Notes: generated by a model not told the origin, from the sequence alone. Counted from the first letter of the stretch, positions 38,726 through 50,268 are shown. The stretch: DNA of 64,000 nucleotides from Jatrophihabitans sp. (GCA_036399055.1 DASWNX010000011.1:62001-126000), one strand, 5' to 3'. Numbers and translations: made by a program.

Positions 38726-41302
38726 CTAAACCTGGGTGGCGGTGGCGACCAGGCCGGTCTCGGCGAGGTTGGCCAGCAGCGGATGCTTGGGCAGCACCCG
38801 CACGGTGTAGCCGAACGGGCCGGCCTTCTTCAGCGGGATGTCGCCGGTGAAGAACCCGGTGGCGTCGCGCTCGTCGGCCAGCGTCAGCGACAGCAGCTCG
38901 AAGGAGGTCAGCCGGTTGTCGGAGTCCACCGGGCCGTAGACCGCCTGCACCTCGACGTCGCCGGCGGTCAGGCCCGACAGCGCCACCTCGGCGCGCAGCT
39001 GCAAGAAGCCGCCCAGACTGGGGTCACCCTCGACCAGGGACTCCACGTGGCGCACCGCCACGTCCTTCCAGGCGCCGGCCACCCAGCTCTTCCAGGCGGC
39101 CAGGTCCTTGGCGGCGCGGAAGTCATCGACTGTCAGCAGCGCCGCGGACTGCCCCGCCGGGGCGTAGAGCCGGTGGATGTAGTCGCGCACCATCCGGGTC
39201 GCGACCACCTTCGGGCCCAGCGACTTCAGCGTGTAGCGCACCATCGCCACCCACTGCGCCGGGATGCCCCGGGCGTCGCGGGTGTAGAACCGCTGCGCCA
39301 CCTGGTGCTCGATCAGGTCATACAGCCCGGCCGCCTCGACCGCGTCGCGGTGGTCATCGGTGGTGCCGGCGAGTGAGTCGTTGGCCGACGGGATCTCCCA
39401 GCCGTTCTTGCCGTCCTCACACCACTCGTCCCACCAGCCGTCCTTGATCGACAGGTTCAGCCCGCCGTTCAGGGCCGCCTTCATGCCGGACGTGCCACAG
39501 GCCTCCAGCGGGCGCAACGGGTTGTTCAGCCAGACGTCGCTGCCCCAGTACAGGTAGCGGGCCATACCGATGTCGTAGTCGGGCAGGAAGGCGATCCGGC
39601 CGCGCACCTCGGGGTCGTCGGTGAACCGGACGAGCTGGGCGATCAGCTCCTTGCCGCCGTCGTCGGCCGGGTGCGACTTGCCGGCCACCACGATCTGCAC
39701 GGGACGCTCAGGGTCGGTCAGCAGCTTCTTCAGCCGGGCCGGGTCGCGCAGCATCAGGGTCAGCCGCTTGTAACTAGGAACCCGGCGGGCGAAGCCGATG
39801 GTCAGCACGTCCGGGTCGAAGGCGGTCGCGATCCAGGACAGCTCGACGCCGGAGAAGCCGCGCTCGATGCTGGACTGCCTGATCCGGCGGCGGATCTCGC
39901 CCACCAGCCGCTCGCGCAGCTCGTGCTTGAGCTCCCACAACTCGACGTCCGATATCTGGTCGATGGCATCCCAGCCGTCGCCGGAGGCCAGGTCGTCGGA
40001 GCCGGCGGTGCGCTCGGCGAGGTCCAGGAACTCCCGGGCCATCCAGGTCGGGGCGTGCACGCCGTTGGTGATCGAGGTGATCGGCACCTCTTGGGCGTCG
40101 AAGCCCGGCCACAGGTCGTTGAACATCGACCGGCTCACCCGGCCGTGCAGCTGGGCGACGCCGTTGGCGCGCTGGCCCAGCCGAAGCCCCATGTGGGCCA
40201 TGTTGAACTTGGCCGGGTCCTCCTCAGCGCCCAGCGCCAGGATCCGGTCCACCGGCACGCCGGGCACCTCGCTCAGGTGGGCGCGCACCAGGTCGCGGTC
40301 GAAGCGGTCGATGCCGGCCGGGACCGGGGTGTGGGTGGTGAACACCGTGCCGGCCCGCACGGCGGTCAGCGCCTCGTCGAAGCTCAACTTGGCCGGGCCG
40401 TCGCTGAGCTCGCTGATCCGCTCGATGCCCAGGAAGCCGGCGTGCCCCTCGTTGGTGTGGAACACCTCAGGCGCCGGGTGGCCGGTGATCGCGCAGAAGC
40501 ACCGCAGCGCCCGGACGCCGCCGATGCCCAGCAGCAGCTCTTGCAGCAGCCGGTGCTCGGGGCCGCCGCCGTAGAGCCGGTCGGTCACCCCGCGGGCGGC
40601 CGCGTCGTTCTCCTCGACGTCGGAGTCCAGCAGCAGCAGCGGCACCCGGCCGACCGAGGCCAGCCAGATCTGGGCGTGCAGCGTCCGGTCCTCGGGCAGT
40701 TCGAGCGACACCCGGGCCGGGTTGCCGTCGCTGTCGCGCAGCGGCGTCAGCGGCAGGCCCTGCGGGTCCAGCGAGGGGTAGCGCTCCTGCTGCCAGCCCT
40801 CGCGCGACAGCGACTGGGAGAAGTAGCCGGCCCGGTACAGCAGGCCCACCCCGATGATCGGCGCGCCGAGGTCCGAGGCTGCCTTGAGGTGGTCGCCGGC
40901 CAGGATGCCCAGGCCGCCGGAGTACTGCGGCAGCACCTCGGTGATCCCGAACTCCGGCGAGAAGTAGGCGACCGAGTTCGGCAGCGAGCCGGGCTGGGCC
41001 TCCTGCTGGCGCTGGTACCAGCGCGGCTGCTCAAGGTAGTCACGCAGGTCGTCGGAGACGTCCTGCAGGCGCCGGAGGAACTTGCGGTCCTTGGCCAGGC
41101 CGGCCAGCCGATCGGTGCTGACGCCGCCCAGCAGCCGGGCGGGGTCTCCCCTGCACTCAGACCACAGCTCGGGGTCGACCGACTCGAGCAGGTCCAGGGA
41201 GTCCGGATGCCAGGACCACCGCAGGTTGGCCACGATGTCGCCCAGCGGGGCCAGCGGGGCGGGCAGCGCCGCGCGGACAGTCAGCCGTCGTAATGCCTTC
41301 AT
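38726..41302 (-). CDS. glgP: Alpha-glucan (glycogen) phosphorylase
   Basis: An 858-residue phosphorylase that releases glucose-1-phosphate from glycogen, using PLP. The N-terminus MKALRRLTVRAALPAPLAPLG and NLRWSWHPDSL mark the actinobacterial GlgP group (starch phosphorylase, DUF3417 N-terminal domain). YFSPEFGITEVLPQYSGGLGILAGDHLKAAS is the conserved active-site region, VFHTNEGHAGF follows, and the C-terminal GTSGMKAALNGGLNLSIKDGWWDE is the glucan/phosphate motif. The frame continues three codons upstream via a GTG, but the ATG at 41302 matches the known start. It is divergent from glgE with 80 bases between, so glucan breakdown and synthesis share a control region. Confidence 0.93.
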   Translation of the reverse strand: MKALRRLTVRAALPAPLAPLGDIVANLRWSWHPDSLDLLESVDPELWSECRGDPARLLGGVSTDRLAGLAKDRKFLRRLQDVSDDLRDYLEQPRWYQRQQEAQPGSLPNSVAYFSPEFGITEVLPQYSGGLGILAGDHLKAASDLGAPIIGVGLLYRAGYFSQSLSREGWQQERYPSLDPQGLPLTPLRDSDGNPARVSLELPEDRTLHAQIWLASVGRVPLLLLDSDVEENDAAARGVTDRLYGGGPEHRLLQELLLGIGGVRALRCFCAITGHPAPEVFHTNEGHAGFLGIERISELSDGPAKLSFDEALTAVRAGTVFTTHTPVPAGIDRFDRDLVRAHLSEVPGVPVDRILALGAEEDPAKFNMAHMGLRLGQRANGVAQLHGRVSRSMFNDLWPGFDAQEVPITSITNGVHAPTWMAREFLDLAERTAGSDDLASGDGWDAIDQISDVELWELKHELRERLVGEIRRRIRQSSIERGFSGVELSWIATAFDPDVLTIGFARRVPSYKRLTLMLRDPARLKKLLTDPERPVQIVVAGKSHPADDGGKELIAQLVRFTDDPEVRGRIAFLPDYDIGMARYLYWGSDVWLNNPLRPLEACGTSGMKAALNGGLNLSIKDGWWDEWCEDGKNGWEIPSANDSLAGTTDDHRDAVEAAGLYDLIEHQVAQRFYTRDARGIPAQWVAMVRYTLKSLGPKVVATRMVRDYIHRLYAPAGQSAALLTVDDFRAAKDLAAWKSWVAGAWKDVAVRHVESLVEGDPSLGGFLQLRAEVALSGLTAGDVEVQAVYGPVDSDNRLTSFELLSLTLADERDATGFFTGDIPLKKAGPFGYTVRVLPKHPLLANLAETGLVATATQV

Positions 41303-41382
41303 TCCCCACACGATAGCGGCACGTGGTAGCGCTTACGGCCGATGCCAGGTCAATTACGAGTCAGCAGCCGGGGGACGATACG

Positions 41383-43551
<2,169 letters not shown>

Positions 43552-43596
43552 TGGTCGGGCGGGTAGCCGCCCGACGCCGCGACGCCAGGCGGCTGG

Positions 43597-43872
43597 TCAG
43601 GCGTCGCGGTCACGGGCCGCTGCGAACGCGTCCCTGAGCAGCGGCGTGTAATCGGGGTGGTGACTGAGGGTGTACTCCTGCCCGTCCACGGCGAAGGACG
43701 CGAAGCGCCACTTCTGCCGAACCTCCGCCTGGTCGTGCCTTCCGGCGGCGTCAAGCACCAGGTTGCGCGCGTCGGTGATCGGCCGCTTGCGACATGCCGC
43801 TCGCCTCTGGTCACAAGCAGGCGCCGTCAGCGAGTGAGAAGCATCTGTATGGGCGTTGAATCGTGATGTCAC
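43597..43872 (-). CDS. Possible small protein (up to 91 aa)
   Basis: The C-terminal 55 residues (ARNLVLDAAGRHDQAEVRQK and FASFAVDGQEYTLSHHPDYT) have the alternating pattern of a folded protein; the first 35 look random. It may be a short gene starting inside this frame or the remnant of a longer one. No family recognised and no ribosome site seen. Confidence 0.35.
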   Translation of the reverse strand: MTSRFNAHTDASHSLTAPACDQRRAACRKRPITDARNLVLDAAGRHDQAEVRQKWRFASFAVDGQEYTLSHHPDYTPLLRDAFAAARDRDA

Positions 43873-43923
43873 GGATCGGTCGCTAACGCCTTATCCAGCC
43901 GTCCCGGCCCTAGCCTCACCGGT

Positions 43924-44421
43924 ATGCGGCGAGGGCTCGTCTTGGTGATCGCACTGGTCGCGACCTCGCTGACTTCGGGATGCACGGTGCCCTCATACGG
44001 TGTGGCTGGCGTCGGAGTCGACGCCGATGGACGCATCGTCGGACACCTCCGTCTTTGCAGCCACTACGTCGATGGCGCGTCGCTGTATCACGATTCCGGC
44101 GCTGATGCCCAAGATCTCGGCTCGTGGACACCGCCGCAGCGAGTCACCGACTTCACGTCATGGACGCTGGCGAATCCGCCGGACGGGTGGAAAACCGACC
44201 CGCCGCTCGCCCGACTACGGCCAGCCACTGAGTACACGTTGTACGGCTGGACGTCGGATGACTCATCGTCAGCCGTTGGCGTCACGTTCACTCTGGAGCA
44301 GCTGGCGAAGTTGAGACCCGGCCAGGTGATGCACTGGTCAGGCAGCGACTCCCAGGGCGAGGCCATCAAGGTCGAGAGCGTCGAGGAGTTCAGGCTTAGC
44401 GTGTGCGAACTCCTGCGATAG
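43924..44421 (+). CDS. Putative lipoprotein (165 aa)
   Basis: A 165-residue protein with a type II signal peptide: MRRGLVLVIALVATSLTSGC, the lipobox LTSGC placing the acylated Cys at residue 20. The mature part is a soluble domain with paired Trp/Thr-rich strands (YTLYGWTSDDSSSAVGVTF) and no known motif. It would be anchored to the outer face of the membrane. Neighbours give no clue to function. Confidence 0.72.
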   Translation: MRRGLVLVIALVATSLTSGCTVPSYGVAGVGVDADGRIVGHLRLCSHYVDGASLYHDSGADAQDLGSWTPPQRVTDFTSWTLANPPDGWKTDPPLARLRPATEYTLYGWTSDDSSSAVGVTFTLEQLAKLRPGQVMHWSGSDSQGEAIKVESVEEFRLSVCELLR

Positions 44422-44644
44422 GTCGCAGTTGACCCTGCCGCGGCCCTTGACCGCGTCCGCGCGCCCCGTAGGAGGGGCGGTAATCACCCTCGCTCGGACC
44501 CTGACTCGCCGACCGCGACGTCGAGGGTGATTCTCAGGGCCGACCCCGATGCTTGGGAACCCCTCTCGGCCGATGCTTGACACATCGAGCCGCACCGAGC
44601 GGCGCGGGCCACCCGGCCGATCAACGAGGGGAAACGAAAACATC

Positions 44645-44905
44645 ATGGGGTCCATCCACGACCTGTTCCGCCGACAGGGTCTCACCCGCCCGAGCGAAGG
44701 GCGCATCCTCGGCGGCGTCTGCGCAGGGCTCGGCCGCCGGATCGGCCTGGAGCCATGGCCTGCACGGCTGCTGTTCCTGCTCGTCCTGCTGGTGCTGCCC
44801 GGCTGCCAGGTGCTTCTCTACCCGATTCTCTGGATCGTGATGCCCAAGGCCCAGTCAGGCGAGGTCAGCGTTCCCACCATGAACCCGACGCCGCCGCCTG
44901 CCTAG
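44645..44905 (+). CDS. PspC-domain membrane protein
   Basis: An 86-residue PspC-family protein: LTRPSEGRILGGVCAGLGRRIGL is the domain opening, followed by the membrane helix LLFLLVLLVLPGCQVLLYPILWIVMP. PspC domains act in membrane-stress sensing, often fused to or near two-component or PspA genes; none is adjacent here. The ATG at 44645 is preceded by GAGGGGAAA. The strong hairpin at 44951-44990 ends the transcript. Confidence 0.85.
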   Translation: MGSIHDLFRRQGLTRPSEGRILGGVCAGLGRRIGLEPWPARLLFLLVLLVLPGCQVLLYPILWIVMPKAQSGEVSVPTMNPTPPPA

Positions 44906-44950
44906 TAGGTGGTCGTCCCCTAGGTAGTGCAGCGAGCCCTACGGGCTCGG

Positions 44951-44990
44951 CGAAAACACGCCCAGCCTGAGCTTCGGCTGGGCGTTTTCG
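44951..44990 (+). terminator. Strong hairpin terminator after the PspC gene
   Basis: CGAAAAC...GCCCAGCC pairs with GGCTGGGCGTTTTCG (two-base bulge on the left arm), loop TGAGCTT-C. The right arm contains GTTTTCG followed by CCTTTGTT, a fair T-rich tail. Confidence 0.7.
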
Positions 44991-45039
44991 CCTTTGTTAA
45001 TAAAGCAAGGCGGCAACGAGTACTGTCGTACCCTTGGTC

Positions 45040-45045
45040 TAGATT
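45040..45045 (+). promoter_or_regulatory. Candidate -10 element (TAGATT) for a leaderless transcript
   Basis: A TANNNT element that ends 6 bases before the ATG of the HNH protein gene, which has no ribosome site. This spacing is typical of actinobacterial leaderless mRNAs. Confidence 0.4.
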
Positions 45046-45051
45046 TCAGGT

Positions 45052-46347
45052 ATGACGACGGGGTTGGCGACTGAGGTGTTGGCCAAGGCCGACGCCGCGC
45101 TGGCCGCCGTCACTGAATTAGCCACCGCCGATCTGTCGGTACTCGATGAGAGCCAACTACTGGGGCTGGTTCGCACCGTGGAGAAGCTTCGCCGCAAAAC
45201 GGAGGCTTTCGACAACGTCACCATCCCCGAGCTTGAAGCGCGCGGCATCCCCGCTCGGCACATGCTGCGCGGCGCCAGCCAGTTCGTGGCGGGGCTGCTG
45301 AATCTGGCGCCGTCAGAGAGCGGCGCGCGGGTCAGGCAGGCGCATGAGCTTGGGGTACGGGTGCAGCTGTCGGGGCAGGTGAACCCGCCGCTGCTGCCGG
45401 CGCTGGCGGCCGCCCGAGCCGACGGTGCGGTTTCAGCCAAGCAGGCAGAGGTGGTCATCCGGTGCCTCGGCAAGCTGCGCGACGGCCAGCTGTGTGTGGA
45501 CGAGCTGGCCAAGGCCGAGGCGTTTCTGGTCGAGCAGGCCGAGCTTTTCGACGCCGCGACCCTCGCCGGGATCGCCAAGCAACTGCTGGACACCTTGCTT
45601 CCCGACGGAACCCTCGCCGACGAGAGATGGCAGCAGCGGCGCCGGTTCCTGAGCTGCGTGCCCAACGGTGAGGGAATGCATCGGCTCACCGCTGACCTTG
45701 ATTCCGAGACCGCCGCGCTCGCGCACGCCGTGTTGCACTCGCTGGCGGCGCCGAAGCCGGCGGCCGGCGGTGAGCGCGACGAGCGCACCGCCGGACAGCG
45801 CATGCATGACGCGTTCCGGTCGGTGTTGAAGATCGCGCTGCGGTCAGCGGAACTCCCCCGGTCGGCGGGCGTGTCGGCAACCGTGCTGATCACCATGACC
45901 GCCGAGCAGTTCGAGTCTCGGACCGGCCTGGCGACGACCAGCTTCGGCCAGCGTGTGACGGTTGATCAGGCGCTGCGGGTTGCCGATCAGGCTTCCATCG
46001 CCTGGGTGGTGCATGGCAGCAAGGGCGGCGTCCTGAACTACGGCACGACTCAGCGATGCGCCACCGAGAAGCAGACCCTGGCACTGATCGCCCGGGATCA
46101 GGGCTGCGCGTTCCCGGGTTGCACCGCTCCTCCAGAATGGACCGAGAAGCACCACGTGGTTCCGTGGTCCAAGGGCGGCCAGACCGATCTGAGCAATTTG
46201 GTGCTGCTGTGCGACTACCACCATGACCGGATCGACAGCCACGGTTGGCGCGTGACCATGCTCGACGGCGTGCCCTGGTTCGTGCCCCCGGCCTGGCTGG
46301 ACGCCGAGCAGACACCCAGACGCAACCAGCGGATCAACAGGCCGTGA
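45052..46347 (+). CDS. DUF222/13E12-repeat HNH endonuclease-domain protein
   Basis: A 431-residue protein with an N-terminal DUF222 (13E12 repeat) helical domain (LARVKAD-like AEVLAKADAALAAVTEL, ESGARVRQAHELGVR) and a C-terminal HNH nuclease: GCAFPGCTAPPEWTEKHHVV, then SKGGQTDLSNLVLLCDYHHD. The Cys pairs and HH/N/H residues look complete. Such proteins are numerous in actinobacteria and are associated with the REP13E12 type of repeated element, but I see no inverted repeats or attachment sites next to this copy. DNA-cleaving role is inferred from the family. Confidence 0.87.
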   Translation: MTTGLATEVLAKADAALAAVTELATADLSVLDESQLLGLVRTVEKLRRKTEAFDNVTIPELEARGIPARHMLRGASQFVAGLLNLAPSESGARVRQAHELGVRVQLSGQVNPPLLPALAAARADGAVSAKQAEVVIRCLGKLRDGQLCVDELAKAEAFLVEQAELFDAATLAGIAKQLLDTLLPDGTLADERWQQRRRFLSCVPNGEGMHRLTADLDSETAALAHAVLHSLAAPKPAAGGERDERTAGQRMHDAFRSVLKIALRSAELPRSAGVSATVLITMTAEQFESRTGLATTSFGQRVTVDQALRVADQASIAWVVHGSKGGVLNYGTTQRCATEKQTLALIARDQGCAFPGCTAPPEWTEKHHVVPWSKGGQTDLSNLVLLCDYHHDRIDSHGWRVTMLDGVPWFVPPAWLDAEQTPRRNQRINRP

Positions 46348-46608
46348 GACGTAGCCCCACCGACCTAGACAACCTCGTCCACTCTTAAGCCACCCATCGC
46401 CAGGAACAGCGGCTAACCGGCGTTAGCCTTCATCGAGCGCACCGCTCAGCAAGCACTGCTGCGCGGCCGCTCGGGCCACCCACGGGCGTGGCGGTCAGTA
46501 GGCGAAGTCCGTGGCCCTTGGCCTGATTCGCGGCGCCGATGAGTTCTGGAGCCGGCAGTCATCTGAATGGTGTATGAACGCACGGCGCGTATGCAGGGAG
46601 AGCATGAG

Positions 46609-47175
46609 ATGCGACCACTTCGATACTCGATCAACGTAACGCTCGACGGCTGCTGCCATCACGAGGCAGGGCTCCCGCCGGACGAGGAGTCGATGCGCTA
46701 CTGGACCGCTGCGATGGACCGAGCCGATGCCCTCCTGTTCGGTCGCGTGACCTACGAGATGATGGAGTCGGCGTGGCGGGAGCCTGCCACGGGCACGTGG
46801 CCCGAATGGATGGGCGAGCGGGATATCCCGTTCGCCGAGGCGATCCACCGGGCGAAGAAGTACGTCGTGTCGAGCACACTGAGCGGGGTCGATTGGAATG
46901 CCGAGCTGGTGCGAGGCGACTTGAGGCAAGCGGTTGAGCGGCTCAAGCAGGAGCCAGGCGAGGGCCTGTGGGTGGGTGGCGTGACGCTCCCGCTGGCGTT
47001 GGCAGAGCTGGGACTGATCGACGAGTACGAGTTCGTTGTGCAGCCAGTCCTCGCCGGACACGGGCCCACCTTGCTCGCCGGTCTGCGCGAGCGCATCGCA
47101 CTCGAGCTCGTGGACCGCCATGAGTTCCGATCTGGAGCGGTCGCCCTGCGATACCGGCCCACGCGGTCGCGGTGA
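46609..47175 (+). CDS. Dihydrofolate reductase-fold family protein (second copy)
   Basis: A 188-residue RibD_C/DHFR-like protein starting MRPLRYSINVTLDGCCHHEAG, with ALLFGRVTYEMMESAWR, KKYVVSSTLSGVDWNAELV, LWVGGVTLPLALAELGLIDEY and VVQPVLAGHGPTLL. It belongs to the same broad family as the gene at 32169 but to a different subgroup. AGGGAG lies 8 bases before the ATG at 46609; an earlier ATG is possible. Isolated gene, substrate unknown. Confidence 0.85.
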   Translation: MRPLRYSINVTLDGCCHHEAGLPPDEESMRYWTAAMDRADALLFGRVTYEMMESAWREPATGTWPEWMGERDIPFAEAIHRAKKYVVSSTLSGVDWNAELVRGDLRQAVERLKQEPGEGLWVGGVTLPLALAELGLIDEYEFVVQPVLAGHGPTLLAGLRERIALELVDRHEFRSGAVALRYRPTRSR

Positions 47176-47298
47176 CGATCTCCGGCTAGGAATCGGGCCA
47201 GCGGCCTGCCCTGAGCGATGGCGTCCGTCCCAGTCAGCGCTCCTGATGACCGCCACTGATCACTCGATCACCGGCCCGAGGCTGACGTACGGTGAAGA

Positions 47299-48402
47299 AT
47301 GACCTCAGTCCGGCGCTGGCTGGCCGTGCTCGCAACCACCGCGGTGCTGGCCGCGCTGCCGTCGTTGGTGGCCGCGCTGCCCGCCAAGAGCAGCGACCTC
47401 TCGGCTGCCGCGCTGCTGCGGCTGATCCAGTCCTCGACCGGGCGGCCCTACAGCGGCTACGCCGAGTCCACCGGCGGCCTGGCGTTGCCGGCCACCGACC
47501 GGTTCGGCTCGGTGGCCGACCTGTTCGGCGGGCGCACCCAACTTCGGGTCTGGCACCGCTCCAGCTCGGACTGGCGGGTCGACGCGATCAGCTTCGCCGG
47601 CGAAGCCGGCGTCTATCACGACCGATACGGCGAGTGGAACTGGAACTACGAGTCCAACACAGTGGACCGGACCGGCTCATCGGTGACTGCCGACGTCAGA
47701 TTGCCCACCACTGCCGACCTGCTACCGCCCGAGCTCGGCCGCCGGCTGCTGAGCCAGGCACTGCCCCAGGAAGCCAGCCGGATCGGCTCGACCCGGGTAG
47801 CCGGCCGCAGCGCGCCGGGCCTGCGGATCACCCCGAGCCAGCCGGTCACCAGCATCGCCCATGTCGACGTCTGGGCCCACCAGGAGACCGGGCTGCCGCT
47901 GCGGGTCCAGGTGCGGGGCAAGCAGTCCGGCGTCCTGGCATTGGCCAGCACCTTCCTTGACTTCTCCCCCGCCGAGCCGTCACCGGCGATCACCAAGTTC
48001 TCCCCGCCTGCCGACGCCAACCTCTCCAGCAGAGCGTCCCGGGACCTGGCCACCGCCATCGACCAACGAGGCGGGGTGGAGCCGCCGGCTCGGCTGGCCG
48101 GCCTGGACCGCAACGAGCGCCTCCCGGCACTGGGCAGCGTCGGAATCTACGGCCGCGGGGTGACCGAGCTAGTGGCGGTGCCATTACCCGGCCGGATCGC
48201 CTACTCGCTGAGCCAGGATCTGCTCGAGGCCACCGGCGCCGATCCGAGCAAGCCCCAGCTCAACCTGTCGATCGGCCCGCTCAATCTGCTGCTGTCATCT
48301 CCCACCCAACCCGACGCGGCGTGGCTGCTGATCGGCACCGTGACCGCGTCGACGCTGGCCACGGCCGCCGCCGAGCTGCCCGAGCATCCTGGGCTGGGCT
48401 GA
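47299..48402 (+). CDS. Exported LolA/RseB-like protein linked to an ABC transporter
   Basis: A 367-residue protein with a signal peptide (RRWLAVLATTAVLAALPSLVAAL). The mature part begins with SSDLSAAALLRLIQSSTGRPYSGYAES, the pattern by which outer-membrane carrier-like and RseB-like domains start, and contains many short strands (LRVWHRSSSDWRVDAISF, GEWNWNYESNTVDR). It probably acts outside the membrane, perhaps as a lipid- or peptide-binding sensor. Its stop overlaps the ATG of the ABC ATPase gene (TGATG), so the three genes to 50212 form an operon. Function of the trio unknown. Confidence 0.72.
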   Translation: MTSVRRWLAVLATTAVLAALPSLVAALPAKSSDLSAAALLRLIQSSTGRPYSGYAESTGGLALPATDRFGSVADLFGGRTQLRVWHRSSSDWRVDAISFAGEAGVYHDRYGEWNWNYESNTVDRTGSSVTADVRLPTTADLLPPELGRRLLSQALPQEASRIGSTRVAGRSAPGLRITPSQPVTSIAHVDVWAHQETGLPLRVQVRGKQSGVLALASTFLDFSPAEPSPAITKFSPPADANLSSRASRDLATAIDQRGGVEPPARLAGLDRNERLPALGSVGIYGRGVTELVAVPLPGRIAYSLSQDLLEATGADPSKPQLNLSIGPLNLLLSSPTQPDAAWLLIGTVTASTLATAAAELPEHPGLG

Positions 48403-49400
48403 TGACCGGATCGCAGAGCCCGGTGATCAGGACGCACGCCCTGACCAAACGGTTCGGCTCGCTCACCGCCGTCGACTCCGTCGACCTCGACGTCCGGGCC
48501 GGTGACATCTACGGCTTTCTCGGCGCCAACGGATCGGGCAAGACCACCACCGTGCGGATGCTGCTCGGCCTGGTGATGGCCACCTCGGGCCGCATCGAGG
48601 TGCTCGGCCAGCCGATGCCGGCGGCCGGCGGCCGGGTGCTGGATCAGGTCGGAGCGCTGGTCGAGGGACCCGCCGCATACGGCCACCTGTCCGGCCGGGC
48701 CAATCTGAGCCTGCTCGACGGCAGCGGCTCGCGGCGCGCTCGCGGCGCGCCCGGTGACCGCGCCGACCGGGTGAGCGCGGCGCTGGAGCAGGTGGGCCTT
48801 GGCGGGGTCGGCAGGCGGCCGGTCAAGGCGTACTCGCTGGGGATGCGGCAGCGGCTCGGCCTGGCGGCGGCGCTGCTGCGCACACCGCGGCTGCTGGTGC
48901 TCGACGAGCCCACCAACGGCCTTGATCCGCAGGGCATCCACGAGATCCGGGACCTGCTGCTGCGGCTGCATGCCGGCGGCACCACGATCTTTTTATCCAG
49001 TCACCTGCTGGCCGAAGTGGAGCAGCTGTGCACCCGGGTCGGGGTGCTGGACCGGGGACGGCTGATCGTGCAGTCCCAGCTCGAGGAGTTGCAGGCGCCG
49101 ACCGGGCGCACGCTGGTGCGGACTCCCGACGCCGCGGCGGCGCTGGCGCTGCTGGACGGCCGGGTCGAGCACCGCGACGGCGAGACGCTGCTGGTGCGCG
49201 GCGGCGACCCGGCGACTCTCAACGCGCTGCTGGTCGGACAGGGCATCCGGGTGCGCGAGCTGGGGCCAGAACGCCGCAGTCTTGAGCAGGCCGTGCTGGA
49301 GCTGACCGGACCGAGCGCGGACCGGGTGGAGAGCGGCCGGGTGGGAAGTGGCCGGGTGGGCAGTGGCCGGGTGGGCAGTGACCGGGTGGAGGGCCGATGA
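48402..49400 (+). CDS. ABC-2 type transporter ATP-binding protein
   Basis: A 332-residue ABC ATPase. Walker A is GANGSGKTTTVRMLLG, the signature-like region is YSLGMRQRLGLAAAL, and Walker B is LLVLDEPTNGLDPQGIHEIR with the switch His in LSSHLLAEVEQL. The C-terminal domain is the usual one for bacteriocin/drug exporters (DrrA-like) and ends in a Gly/Arg/Val repeat encoded by a 15-bp tandem repeat. It pairs with the permease that overlaps its stop. Confidence 0.88.
   Translation: MTGSQSPVIRTHALTKRFGSLTAVDSVDLDVRAGDIYGFLGANGSGKTTTVRMLLGLVMATSGRIEVLGQPMPAAGGRVLDQVGALVEGPAAYGHLSGRANLSLLDGSGSRRARGAPGDRADRVSAALEQVGLGGVGRRPVKAYSLGMRQRLGLAAALLRTPRLLVLDEPTNGLDPQGIHEIRDLLLRLHAGGTTIFLSSHLLAEVEQLCTRVGVLDRGRLIVQSQLEELQAPTGRTLVRTPDAAAALALLDGRVEHRDGETLLVRGGDPATLNALLVGQGIRVRELGPERRSLEQAVLELTGPSADRVESGRVGSGRVGSGRVGSDRVEGR
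49321..49395 (+). repeat. 15-bp in-frame tandem repeat at the 3' end of the ABC gene
   Basis: Five units related to GCCGGGTGGGCAGTG at 49321, 49336, 49351, 49366 and 49381. They encode repeated SGRVG/SDRV just before the stop codon, so copy number changes would keep the frame. Confidence 0.88.
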
Positions 49401-50212
49401 TCAGGATTGAGCTGCTCAAGCTGTTCCGGCGCCCGCGCACCTGGATGACCATCGCCATGCTCGACGCGCTGCCGACCATCGTGGCGATCCTCCTCGCGGT
49501 CACCGGGGTCGGCCCACGTCCGGGCCAGGGACCGGCGTTCCTGTCGGCGGTGCTGTCCAACGGCTCGCTGTTCGCGGTGGCCGCGCTGGCCATCGTGCTG
49601 CCGCTGTTCCTGCCGGTCGCGGTGGCGGTGGTGGCCGGTGACACCATCGCCGGCGAGGCCCAGAGCGGAACGTTGCGCTACCTGTTGATCCGACCGGTCG
49701 GACGCACCCGGCTGCTGGTCGCCAAGCTGGTCTCGGTGTTCGCCTTCGTCCTGGTGGCGGTGGTGGTGGTGGCCGGCACCGGATACTTCGTCGGCCGGCT
49801 GCTGCTGGGCGACCAGCCGGTGACAGCGGCGGTCACCAGCGTCTCGGGCAGCAGCCTGACCTCCGGCCAGATCACCGTCCGGACCGTGATCGCGATCGCT
49901 TACGTGGCGTTCTCGATGCTTGGGGTCGCCGCCGTGGCGCTGTTCCTGTCGACGGTGACCGACTCGGCGCTGTCGGCCAGCATGGGAGCGCTGGCGATCC
50001 TGATCGGGTCCTCGCTGCTGCTCACCATCGACGCCTCACGAGCCCTGCAGCCCTACCTGCCGACGCGGTACTGGTTGTCCTTCATCGACCTGTTCCGTGA
50101 TCCGATCCTGTGGCGCAACGTGCTGCGCGGAGTGGCGTTGCAAGGCGTCTACGTCGGAGTGCTGCTCGGCGCTGCCTGGGCGAATTTCGCCACCAAGGAC
50201 GTCACGAGCTGA
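49397..50212 (+). CDS. ABC-2 type transporter permease
   Basis: A 271-residue membrane protein with six hydrophobic segments. The cytoplasmic start MIRIELLKLFRRPRTWMTI is typical of the ABC-2 permease family, followed by LPLFLPVAVAVVAGDTIAGEAQSGTLRYLLIRPVGR, the conserved coupling region. It exports an unknown compound with the ATPase encoded just upstream (ATGA overlap). The last codons and the stop lie in a 17-bp tandem repeat. Confidence 0.87.
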   Translation: MIRIELLKLFRRPRTWMTIAMLDALPTIVAILLAVTGVGPRPGQGPAFLSAVLSNGSLFAVAALAIVLPLFLPVAVAVVAGDTIAGEAQSGTLRYLLIRPVGRTRLLVAKLVSVFAFVLVAVVVVAGTGYFVGRLLLGDQPVTAAVTSVSGSSLTSGQITVRTVIAIAYVAFSMLGVAAVALFLSTVTDSALSASMGALAILIGSSLLLTIDASRALQPYLPTRYWLSFIDLFRDPILWRNVLRGVALQGVYVGVLLGAAWANFATKDVTS

Positions 50213-50245
50213 AGGACGTCACGAGCTGAAGGACGTCATGAGCGG
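50195..50245. repeat. 17-bp tandem duplication spanning the permease stop codon
   Basis: Unit AAGGACGTCACGAGCTG: exact copies at 50195-50211 and 50212-50228, then a diverged third copy at 50229-50245. The stop codon (50210-50212) lies at the junction of the first two. Confidence 0.9.
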
Positions 50246-50268
50246 GGCGCGTCACCAGCCGCAGCGCG

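Noticed and set aside
39671..41293. 540-codon plus-strand frame
   Set aside because: Antisense to glgP and without recognisable sequence.
45052..46347. DUF222/HNH gene as part of a complete mobile element
   Set aside because: No terminal repeats, integrase or target duplication was found around it.
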